DNA of 64,000 bases, taken from the NCBI RefSeq assembly GCF_000004195.4, contig NC_030678.2, positions 155,323,047-155,387,046 on the forward strand, in the 5' to 3' direction. Made by a program: the position numbers and the translations under genes. The notes beneath the pieces are model-generated. The model had not been told where the DNA came from. It made no database searches and saw only the letters and a list, made by a program, of their open reading frames with translations. Below are positions 59,101-64,000 of this stretch, one piece after another; positions within the stretch are counted from its first letter, which is position 1; each line of letters begins with the position of its first letter. Source of the DNA: Xenopus tropicalis (taxonomy: Eukaryota > Chordata > Amphibia > Anura > Pipidae).

Positions 59101-60059
59101 AAGCATATTACGGTGAAGAAAGAGCCCCAGGAATCACTGGGCATGACGGTGGCAGGGGGAAGAGGCAGCAAAAGCGGAGAGCTGCCAATCTTTGTGACGA
59201 GCGTCCAACCCCACGGGTGTCTTGCAAGGGACAGCAGAATCAAGCGAGGTGCGCGGGCAGCATTACCAGCCATTACACACTGATACAGGGACACTACAAC
59301 ACCAGGCCAGAGCTTGGCGGCACAGTATATTGTTGCTAAAGATTTTACAACCCCAAGTGTCCCAGGATACCCAACAAAAAAATATATGGGGGCTCCCTTT
59401 CTGACACACGACTCAAGGTTCCCCCTGCTCCATCATCCCTGCTCATATTCATTTAGCTGCATGGGCCTGGGGAAGGGGAGGATCACTAGTGCTTACAGCC
59501 CCTGCTACAATGGACTCTGCTCCCCTGTTGTTCTACCCATTAAGCCTACAGCCGGGGTCCCTCATATAGTTGTGCTGTGCATCTATACATATTCATTTCA
59601 TATAGAGGTATGGGATCCATTATCCAGAATGCTAAGAATTACTGGAAGACCATCTCCCACAGACTCCATCGAATAATTTCAATTTTAAAAAGTGATTTCC
59701 TTTTTTCTAAAATAGTACCTTAATTATAAGATAATAGGTCCTATATGTTCATATAATAGAACCATATATTACACGTATAGGTGGCATTATTGCTTATATA
59801 TTTAATATTGACTCCTGCTTTCTTGTTAAGGGGATGTGCTGCTGAGTATCAATGGCATTGATCTGACCAACCTCAGTCACAGCGAAGCAGTGGCCATGCT
59901 GAAAGCCAGCGCTACCTCCTCAGTGGTCTCTCTGAAAGCCATCGAGGTGGAGGTGATTGAGGAGCAGACACCAGGCAAAGAGGAAATGAGCACCGTTAGT
60001 GAGAATGAATATGATGCCAGTTGGTCTCCATCATGGGTAATGTGGCTGGGCCTCCCCAG
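37526..60059 (+). CDS. lnx2: LNX2, ligand of numb-protein X 2 (RING and PDZ E3 ubiquitin ligase), 3'-incomplete; join of seven exons
   Basis: Joining 37526-37926, 41969-42216, 56042-56241, 56434-56802, 58140-58277, 59071-59248 and 59831-60059 gives 1763 bases, or 587 codons plus two bases, with no internal stop and GT/AG at every junction. Domain order is a RING finger (residues 48-85), a second Cys-rich finger (about 112-135), an NPAF motif (206-209), PDZ1 (about 230-317), PDZ2 (about 336-421) and PDZ3 (about 465-552). The family has four PDZ domains and human LNX2 is about 690 residues, so about 100 residues (PDZ4) lie past the window. LNX proteins are cytoplasmic scaffolds that bind Numb and other partners and ubiquitinate them. 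The N-terminal start [17 protein letters not shown] and the NPAF motif fit LNX2 better than LNX1, which has NPAY. The start ATG has A at -3. Identification is from family knowledge, without alignment. Confidence 0.95.
37949..39581 (+). mobile_element. Tc1-like DNA transposon, full length, IR/DR type
   Basis: The 1633-bp element starts CAGTGGTGTGAAAAACTATT and ends with the reverse complement of this, flanked by TA at 37947-37948 and 39582-39583, the Tc1/mariner target duplication. Each end is an inverted repeat of about 215 bp. Inside each, a second copy of the terminal motif (TGTGTGAAAAAGTTATTGCC on the left at 38141, its complement near 39370 on the right) gives the IR/DR layout known from Sleeping Beauty-type elements. 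The two arms are nearly identical, which suggests a fairly recent insertion. It lies within the first coding intron of lnx2 in the same direction as the gene. Confidence 0.95.
38341..39363 (+). pseudogene. Tc1-like transposase, 340 codons, two in-frame TAG codons
   Basis: A single reading frame runs from ATG 38341 to TAG 39361 with no frameshift, the usual Tc1 transposase length. The N-terminal part is a paired-like helix-turn-helix region ([20 protein letters not shown]) with GRPTK resembling the GRPR linker. The catalytic residues are all present: D in WTDE (38797-38799), D in QQDNDPK (39070-39072) and E in NPIE (39175-39177), with 34 residues between the last two (DD34E). Two nonsense codons interrupt it: TAG at 38602-38604, after TTSKEL, and TAG at 39181-39183, after NPIEM. 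Family function is cut-and-paste transposition. This copy is unlikely to make a full protein unless the stops are read through. Confidence 0.93.
39584..40339. other. lnx2 intron sequence after the Tc1 element
   Basis: Unremarkable intron DNA; AAAGGACAAGGAAAGTTCAA near 39948 may be the edge of another TTAAAGG-type MITE without a clear partner end. Confidence 0.5.
40340..40814 (-). mobile_element. MITE with TTAAAGG ends, inverted copy of 5323-5787
   Basis: It begins TTAAAGGAGAAGGAAAGGCT and ends CTTTCTTTCTCCTTTAA. The interior (CCCCATATTTCTCCCGTTCA) is the reverse complement of 5323-5787 over its whole length. Located in the second intron of lnx2 (after the first coding exon). Confidence 0.85.
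40870..40995. repeat. MITE with AAGGTGGCCATACAC ends, short
   Basis: AAAGGTGGCCATACACCACT on the left and TATAGCCACCTTTAG on the right are inverted matches. Confidence 0.65.
41195..41435. repeat. MITE with AAGGTGGCCATA ends
   Basis: CTTAAGGTGGCCATATCAGG on the left and GTGTATGGCCGCCTATACC on the right, with CCAGATATCGATCAGGTTGG inside as in the related copies. It is 530 bp before the second coding exon of lnx2. Confidence 0.65.
41969..42216 (+). CDS. lnx2: lnx2 second coding exon: end of second finger and NPAF Numb-binding-type motif
   Basis: The acceptor TTCTAAG precedes G41969, which completes Arg134, and C135 begins the next codon. The exon encodes 82 codons (residues 135-216) and the first base of Ala217, then donor [15 protein letters not shown] closes the second finger as in mammalian LNX2. 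NPAF at residues 206-209, inside [10 protein letters not shown], is the position where LNX1 carries NPAY, which binds the Numb PTB domain. The middle of the exon (residues about 145-200) is low in recognisable structure and is probably a flexible linker. Confidence 0.92.
42421..42705 (+). mobile_element. hAT-type MITE with 8-bp flanking duplication
   Basis: It starts CAGTGATCCCCAACCAGTGG and ends GGTTGGGGACCCCTG. The flanks ATGAAGAG (42413-42420) and ATGTAGAG (42706-42713) match at 7 of 8. Located 205 bp after the second coding exon of lnx2. Confidence 0.85.
42715..43040 (-). mobile_element. MITE of the 5784-6190 family, inverted, internally deleted
   Basis: TATTCTAAGACAATTGCAAT and ACTGAATGAAAAGTTGCCAT, then GAAGGTAAACTACCCCTTTA, match the family in the opposite direction. 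It lies directly after the hAT-type MITE at 42421-42705, in the intron after the second coding exon of lnx2. Confidence 0.7.
43041..44281. other. lnx2 intron, nothing definite
   Basis: TTAAAGGGATAGTCAAAGGT at 43564 resembles one end of a TTAAAGG-type MITE, and ATGTATGGCCACCTTTAG near 43775 one end of the AAGGTGGCCATA family. Neither has a visible partner. Confidence 0.45.
44282..45589 (-). mobile_element. CAGGTATGGG-type MITE with internal tandem array, interrupted by a TA-flanked MITE
   Basis: Compared with 13714-14037 it is in inverse orientation: CAGGTATAGGACCCATTATC at 44282 and CCGGATAAGGGATCCCATAC ending near 45589. About four internal units of 113 bp lie at 44966-45425. A separate element occupies 44437-44963. 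Located in the third intron of lnx2, counting an inferred non-coding first exon. Confidence 0.85.
44437..44963. mobile_element. TA-flanked MITE (Tc1/mariner-pogo type), nested
   Basis: The 527-bp element has inverted ends CTGTATATACTCAAGTATAA and its complement TTATACTCGAGTATATACGG, with one mismatch beyond the start. TA flanks both sides (44435-44436, 44964-44965). Removing the element and one TA restores the host reading AAGGATTAATTATATC, as in related copies. Extra copies of the CGGCTTATACTCGAG motif lie inside it near each end (44500 and 44870). Confidence 0.85.
45590..50079. other. lnx2 intron, 4.5 kb with no recognised feature
   Basis: No conserved exon, long frame or terminal-repeat pair was found. 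A short local duplication of TATGACAT(T)ACCATA-like text lies at 48650-48700. Confidence 0.5.
50080..50122. repeat. AT dinucleotide microsatellite
   Basis: ACACATATATATATATAT continues as a pure TA run to about 50121, then CCAAAATATACC. Shorter TA runs are at 20810-20831 and 22131-22146. Confidence 0.95.
50122..50520 (-). mobile_element. Possible Penelope-like 3' end
   Basis: On the minus strand it holds TCCTTGAAAAAGGTCCAGTT, then AAGGACAGAAACGTTGAACT and further on AATAAAGTTGTGATTTTTTA, ending at the TA microsatellite. The GTCC-loop-GGAC hairpin followed by GAAACGTT resembles the hammerhead-like 3' part of Penelope-like elements. There is no protein remnant, so this is tentative. Confidence 0.45.
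51103..51889 (+). repeat. 24-bp minisatellite, about 33 units, in an lnx2 intron
   Basis: The unit is GGCATCCCCTAGCAGTGCCC plus four bases (ACCT or ATCT). Starts at 51103 and 51871 lie 32 exact periods apart. Because 24 is a multiple of three and few units contain stops, several frames remain open over the whole array ([16 protein letters not shown] and, on the minus strand, GTARGCQV repeats). I regard these as chance frames. Confidence 0.97.
51930..52190 (+). repeat. TTAAAGG-type MITE material after the 24-bp minisatellite
   Basis: GCATTAAAGGTGAACTTCAC forms a small palindrome with CTTTAAAAAACC. Further on, GGTTGTTGGGGTCACTGACC and TTATTGTTATTGCTTATCTA resemble the interior of the 5784-6190 family. 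The edges are unclear. Confidence 0.55.
52896..53570 (+). mobile_element. MITE with TTAAAGG-like ends, inverted relative to 30020-30495
   Basis: It starts TTAAAGGAATACTGTCATGG and ends GTGTCAGTATCACTTAAAAG, an imperfect inverted end pair. The interior (CAAGTTGGAGTGATATCCCC) is shared with the inverted copy at 30020-30495. It lies in the intron before the third coding exon of lnx2. Confidence 0.75.
54036..54860 (+). mobile_element. Non-LTR retrotransposon (CR1/L2/Rex1-like LINE), 5'-truncated, frameshifted
   Basis: The open frame at 54269-54721 encodes the C-terminal part of a LINE reverse transcriptase protein: [20 protein letters not shown], then [26 protein letters not shown] and [11 protein letters not shown]. 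Upstream, from about 54036, another frame gives [20 protein letters not shown], the segment that normally precedes it, so a frameshift lies near 54225-54240. The 3' end carries GTTGAACTTGATGGACACAG and a tail of TATGTAACT repeats (54839-54867). A shorter copy of the same 3' end is at 21222-21530. Confidence 0.85.
55035..55262 (+). repeat. Fragment of the 5784-6190 MITE family
   Basis: CAGTTTTTAGTTTTTTAATT, ATGTGGGTCACTGACCCGGC and CTGTGAGGCTACAATTTTAT match that family in order. Located in the lnx2 intron before the third coding exon; the short frame across it is not a gene. Confidence 0.65.
55490..55615 (-). repeat. Dispersed repeat copy, inverted
   Basis: AAAATAGGCCCTGGCATTTC and GTGACTGTCTATGGCACCTT are the inverse of the copy at 18468-18620. 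Confidence 0.65.
56042..56241 (+). CDS. lnx2: lnx2 third coding exon: first half of PDZ1
   Basis: After the acceptor TTGACAG the bases CT complete Ala217. Sixty-six codons follow (residues 218-283), ending at CAA|GTAAGA in phase 0. PDZ1 begins near ITTIEIHR. The carboxylate-binding loop is ELGI (242-245), followed by the strand [19 protein letters not shown] is the usual PDZ helix and strand leading to the next exon. The preceding intron is 13825 bp, the longest complete one in the window. Confidence 0.95.
56434..56802 (+). CDS. lnx2: lnx2 fourth coding exon: end of PDZ1 and most of PDZ2
   Basis: The acceptor is TTCTCCCCAG and the exon is 123 codons in phase 0 (residues 284-406), ending [17 protein letters not shown] completes PDZ1, which ends near [11 protein letters not shown] Gly/Arg/His-rich linker (about 316-334) leads to PDZ2, which starts at FHITLNKR and has the loop QLGI (348-351), [20 protein letters not shown] and [12 protein letters not shown]. 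The intron before it is only 192 bp. Confidence 0.95.
56803..58139 (+). other. lnx2 intron between fourth and fifth coding exons
   Basis: GGCTTAAAGGGGTTGTAAAC at 56867 looks like one end of a TTAAAGG-type MITE. A frame of 180 codons at 56768-57310 starts inside the upstream exon in another phase and is not a gene. Confidence 0.5.
58140..58277 (+). CDS. lnx2: lnx2 fifth coding exon: last strand of PDZ2 and His-rich linker
   Basis: The acceptor CTGTATAG is followed by GGC AGT GGG GAG CGT, encoding [15 protein letters not shown]. This supplies the last strand of PDZ2. The rest of the 46 codons (residues 407-452) is a Pro/His/Gln-rich linker that includes [10 protein letters not shown]. The donor is AAG|GTAATG, phase 0. 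Length and phase fit the neighbouring exons. Confidence 0.93.
59071..59248 (+). CDS. lnx2: lnx2 sixth coding exon: first part of PDZ3
   Basis: The acceptor is CTTTCCCAAG. The exon has 59 codons (residues 453-511) and the first base of Gly512, ending CGAG|GTGCGC. It begins [22 protein letters not shown]3 has the loop SLGM (474-477), then [20 protein letters not shown] and [14 protein letters not shown]. This stretch is strongly LNX2-like. Confidence 0.95.
59600..59740 (+). repeat. CAGGTATGGG-type MITE fragment
   Basis: GAGGTATGGGATCCATTATC, then ACCATCTCCCACAGACTCCA and a degenerate AT-rich stretch match the first part of the element at 13714. It lies in the lnx2 intron between the sixth and seventh coding exons. 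The right end is missing. Confidence 0.7.
59831..60059 (+). CDS. lnx2: lnx2 seventh coding exon: end of PDZ3 and conserved linker before PDZ4
   Basis: The acceptor TTGTTAAG is followed by GG GAT GTG CTG. The exon completes Gly512 and encodes residues 513-587 plus two bases (AG) of the next codon. [20 protein letters not shown] is the last helix region of PDZ3. [20 protein letters not shown] is a linker motif conserved in LNX2. The donor CCCCAG|GTTTGT is in phase 2. No continuation (expected to start a fourth PDZ domain with a GFSIVGG-type loop) is visible between 60060 and 64000, so the next exon lies outside the window. Confidence 0.94.
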
Positions 60060-60768
60060 GTTTGTGCCTATAAATGTTTATTTATCATTCTTTATTTTTA
60101 TTCTGCAGCTCTTTACCCATAGCCCTCCTGTAGTGTTACAGTCCCCATTTAAGAAACCAGAAGGGTTTGTCCTTGTTGGCCAAGGAGATAGCTCAGTCCA
60201 AGGGGAAGATGCTACAGAAAAAAAGCCCCACAAAGATAGATGTTGACGTCCCTTGACGTTAGCTTTATCTGCCATTGCAACTGAAAGTATGAAAATGAGT
60301 AATAGTTTCTTTTTAAAATATTTATCCTGAAATGGATTTTATTTTTCTGCTGTTCACTGTTCCTGTATGGACTCCGGCACTCTGGTCCTTTTTCTATTTT
60401 TAAAGGCCACATTAGCAAGCTCTATCAGTTGGAGTGCACTGTTAATATGTATTTCTACTGAGTGGCGTATTTCTCCCAGCACCTCAATTATCTCTCTTCA
60501 TACTCCCTCGCTCTTGCGTGAAGCGTTCCCTCAGCCCTCGGCCTCATTTGGTAGGGGGAGCTGCCTCAGCCTTGCAATAGCTGTAATGAAATATGTTCCT
60601 TGTGGGTAAATAATGGGCAAAATACTTTTTGCACTTTAACCCTTTCAGTGGGTACGTTTAGTCTTGCCGCGCCACACGTTATGTATTAAAAGGAAACCTG
60701 GAACTGTAGAATATGCAGTGTTGGCACAATAGTACTTTTATGTCAGCACTATAGATTCTATGAGGGTG

Positions 60769-60916
60769 ATGTAATAAAAGGCACTAAGTTTGTCCAGGAG
60801 CAGTAACCCATAGCAACCAATCAGCAGGTAGTGTTACTGATCACCTGTTTAAAAGCAAACATCTTATTGGTTGTTATGTTTTACTGTTCCTGGGCAAACT
60901 TAGTGGCTTTTATTAC
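60769..60916. mobile_element. MITE with ATGTAATAAAAGGCACTAAG ends
   Basis: The left end (GTAATAAAAGGCACTAAGTT) and right end (AACTTAGTGGCTTTTATTAC) are near-perfect inverted repeats, with ACCAATCAGCAGGTAG inside. Located in the lnx2 intron after the seventh coding exon. Confidence 0.75.
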
Positions 60917-61230
60917 ATATGGGGGGGTCTGGTGTCATTTATGGTGTTTGCCATGCGAGTGACGTCTGCACCCAATTCTTTAGGCTCCTATTGATACAGG
61001 GCATGGTCAGGAGGTGGCAGTAGCTCCAGGGCTCCCCTGTGCCTCGGGGCAGTAGCGCCTGATTCAGAACAGAAGGCAGGAAAGACTGAGCAGCGCCAGG
61101 CCCAACTCTACGGAAGTGCAAGGAGCTCATTTTTATGCAAGAACCTTTAATGAAAGTGGCTTTATGCACAACTCACTGCAGGGGAAAGCCCAAGTAGCCC
61201 ACTGCAAACATAAATACGCCCTATAATGTA

Positions 61231-61457
61231 CAGGTATAGAATATATTATGAAGAATGCTTGGGACCAGAGGTTTTCCAGATAAGGGATCTCTCTGTAATT
61301 TGGATCTCCATACCTTAAGTCTGATAAAATCATTTAACATGAAATAAACCCAAAGGAAATCATTTTTGAAAATCAGAATGATTTGATTAAAGTGGACTCT
61401 ATGGGAGACGGCCTTCCTCTGATTCCGAGTATTCCAGATAAAGGATCCATTACCTGT
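61231..61457 (-). mobile_element. CAGGTATGGG-type MITE, short deleted copy
   Basis: It begins CAGGTATAGAATATATTATG and ends GGATCCATTACCTG, with TTTGGATCTCCATACCTTAA inside as in the copy at 44282. The internal unit is largely deleted. It lies in the intron after the seventh coding exon of lnx2. Confidence 0.8.
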
Positions 61458-62018
61458 ACTGTGATTCTTGTCACTTAGCTCCACTAAATAACTGAACTGC
61501 CTTTTGTGTCAGGGGGCATTAGAACCATCAGTTCATGAGTGAATGAATCCATAAAAACATGTCATGTATAGCACATGGGGGCACAGAGCTGCTGTTATGC
61601 TCCTTCTTACTGCACTTACTGGAATTCATATAATAAATACAGGGTGATTTTCTCTTTTAAAGTGCTTTTAGTGTCTTCATTTACTGTAATGTTCTGTAGG
61701 ACTGAGTTATTCTCACCATAGGACTGAGTTATTCTTACCATATTTATTTACCCATATGTATGTATTGATATGTGTGGGAGCTGCCATGCTTTTGCTCTGA
61801 GGAACAAGGAACCCTCCAACACTGCTTCTAGGGAACGTCAGGTCTAATCACCATTTCTAACAAAGTTAAATTGGTGGTTCAGGTTATCCAGGGGCATGGC
61901 AGTTCCCCTTTGAAGATTTGTCAGAAGCAATGTTACTGATAGGCAGCAAGCAGCAGCCATTGCTATAGCCTTGTGTAATCGCTATGTACTCAGCTGTCCT
62001 ATCTAGAACAGTACTTAC

Positions 62019-64000
62019 GGGAGATAGCTCTCAGTACAAGTGAGGGAATACAGGGGTAGGGAGATAGCTCTCAGTACAAGTGAGGGAATACAGGGGTATG
62101 GGAGATAGCTCTCAGTACAAGTGAGGGAATACAGGGGTAGGGGAGATAGCTCTCAGTACAAGTGAGGGAATACAGGGGTAGGGGAGATAGCTCTCAGTAC
62201 AAGTGAGGGAATACAGGGGTAGGGGAGATAGCTCTCAGTACAAGTGAGGGAATACAGGGATATGGGAGATAGCTCTCAGTACAAGTGAGGGAATACAGGG
62301 GTAGGGGGGATAGCTCTCAGTACAAGTGAGGGAATACAGGGTTATGGGAGATAGCTCTCAGTACAAGTGAGGGAATACAGGGTTATGGGAGATAGCTCTC
62401 AGTACAAGTGAGGGAATACAGGGGTAGGGGGGATAGCTCTCAGTACAAGTGAGGGAATACAGGGGTAGGGGAGATAGCTCTCAGTACAAGTGAGGGAATA
62501 CAGGGGTAGGGGAGATAGCTCTCAGTACAAGTGAGGGAATACAGGGGTAGGGGAGATAGCTCTCAGTACAAGTGAGGGAATACAGGGTTATGGGAGATAG
62601 CTCTCAGTACAAGTGAGGGAATACAGGGTTATGGGAGATAGCTCTCAGTACAAGTGAGGGAATACAGGGGTAGGGGAGATAGCTCTCAGTACAAGTGAGG
62701 GAATACAGGGGTAGGGGAGATAGCTCTCAGTACAAGTGAGGGAATACAGGGGTAGGGGAGATAGCTCTCAGTACAAGTGAGGGAATACAGGGGTAGGGGA
62801 GATAGCTCTCAGTACAAGTGAGGGAATACAGGGGTATGGGAGATAGCTCTCAGTACAAGTGAGGGAATACAGGGGTAGGGGAGATAGCTCTCAGTACAAG
62901 TGAGGGAATACAGGGGTAGGGGGGATAGCTCTCAGTACAAGTGAAGGAATACAGGGTTATGGGAGATAGCTCTCAGTACAAGTGAGGGAATACAGGGGTA
63001 GGGGAGATAGCTCTCAGTACAAGTGAGGGAATACAGGGGTAGGGGAGATAGCTCTCAGTACAAGTGAGGGAATACAGGGGTAGGGGAGATAGCTCTCAGT
63101 ACAAGTGAGGGAATACAGGGGTAGGGGAGATAGCTCTCAGTACAAGTGAGGGAATACAGGGGTATGGGAGATAGCTCTCAGTACAAGTGAGGGAATACAG
63201 GGGTAGGGGGGATAGCTCTCAGTACAAGTGAGGGAATACAGGGGTAGGGGAGATAGCTCTCAGTACAAGTGAGGGAATACAGGGGTAGGGGAGATAGCTC
63301 TCAGTACAAGTGAGGGAATACAGGGGTATGGGAGATAGCTCTCAGTACAAGTGAGGGAATACAGGGGTAGGGGAGATAGCTCTCAGTACAAGTGAGGGAA
63401 TACAGGGATATGGGAGATAGCTCTCAGTACAAGTGAGGGAATACAGGGGTATGGGAGATAGCTCTCAGTACAAGTGAGGGAATACAGGGGTAGGGGAGAT
63501 AGCTCTCAGTACAAGTGAGGGAATACAGGGGTATGGGAGATAGCTCTCAGTACAAGTGAGGGAATACAGGGGTATGGGAGATAGCTCTCAGTACAAGTGA
63601 GGGAATACAGGGGTAGGGGAGATAGCTCTCAGTACAAGTGAGGGAATACAGGGGTAGGGGAGATAGCTCTCAGTACAAGTGAGGGAATACAGGGGTAGGG
63701 GAGATAGCTCTCAGTACAAGTGAGGGAATACAGGGGTAGGGGAGATAGCTCTCAGTACAAGTGAGGGAATACAGGGGTAGGGGGGATAGCTCTCAGTACT
63801 AGTGAGGGAATACAGGGGTATGGGAGATAGCTCTCAGTACAAGTGAGGGAATACAGGGGTATGGGAGATAGCTCTCAGTACAAGTGAGGGAATACAGGGT
63901 TATGGGAGATAGCTCTCAGTACAAGTGAGGGAATACAGGGGTAGGGGATATAGCTCTCAGTACAAGTGAAGGAATACAGGGTTATGGGAGATAGCTCTCA
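62019..64000 (+). repeat. 41-bp minisatellite, about 48 units, running off the window end
   Basis: The unit holds GATAGCTCTCAGTACAAGTG and AGGGAATACAGGGGTAGGGG. Variants at one spot (GGGGTAGGGG, GGGGTATGGG, GGGTTATGGG) are mixed along the array. It lies in the lnx2 intron after the seventh coding exon and continues past 64000. Confidence 0.97.

Overview
The window is vertebrate nuclear DNA, most likely from a Xenopus frog and probably X. tropicalis. It holds one confidently recognised host gene, spread over small exons with GT/AG junctions, set in a dense field of transposon copies. The frog call rests on repeat families that I recognise from Xenopus: MITEs whose ends begin with TTAAAGG, a MITE with CAGGTATGGG-type ends, and a SPIN-type hAT element, a family reported from X. 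tropicalis. No database search was possible.

The host gene is lnx2 (ligand of numb-protein X 2, an E3 ubiquitin ligase scaffold) on the + strand. Seven consecutive coding exons (37526-37926, 41969-42216, 56042-56241, 56434-56802, 58140-58277, 59071-59248, 59831-60059) join in frame to 587 complete codons plus two bases. They encode a RING finger, a second Cys-rich finger, an NPAF Numb-binding-type motif and PDZ domains 1-3. The fourth PDZ domain and the stop codon must lie beyond base 64000.

Bases 1-37450 hold no exon I can recognise and are either a long 5' UTR intron of lnx2 or intergenic. Main contents: a CAGGTATGGG-type MITE with an internal 112-bp array (1997-2773); MITEs with TTAA ends (5323-6190); a 5'-truncated Penelope-like retroelement with a GIY-YIG endonuclease remnant and a 16-bp target-site duplication (7865-9259); a nested hAT-type MITE (12295-12498); two more CAGGTATGGG-type copies (13714-14037, 14720-15475); a Tc1-derived palindromic MITE (21663-21880); a SPIN-type element inside a LINE fragment (29766-29951); and a 4.2-kb satellite of 50-bp units that reverses direction twice, giving a giant inverted repeat (31698-35856).

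Inside lnx2, a nearly intact Tc1-like transposon (37949-39581) sits 22 bp after the first coding exon. The 13.8-kb third intron carries hAT and TTAA MITEs, a MITE nested in another MITE (44282-45589), a 24-bp minisatellite open in several frames (51103-51889) and a LINE fragment (54036-54860). The intron after the seventh coding exon ends in a 41-bp minisatellite (62019-64000+) that may have been born from a LINE fragment.

I found no tRNA, rRNA, CRISPR or prokaryotic-type gene. The unusual content lies in repeat structure rather than in a new protein system.
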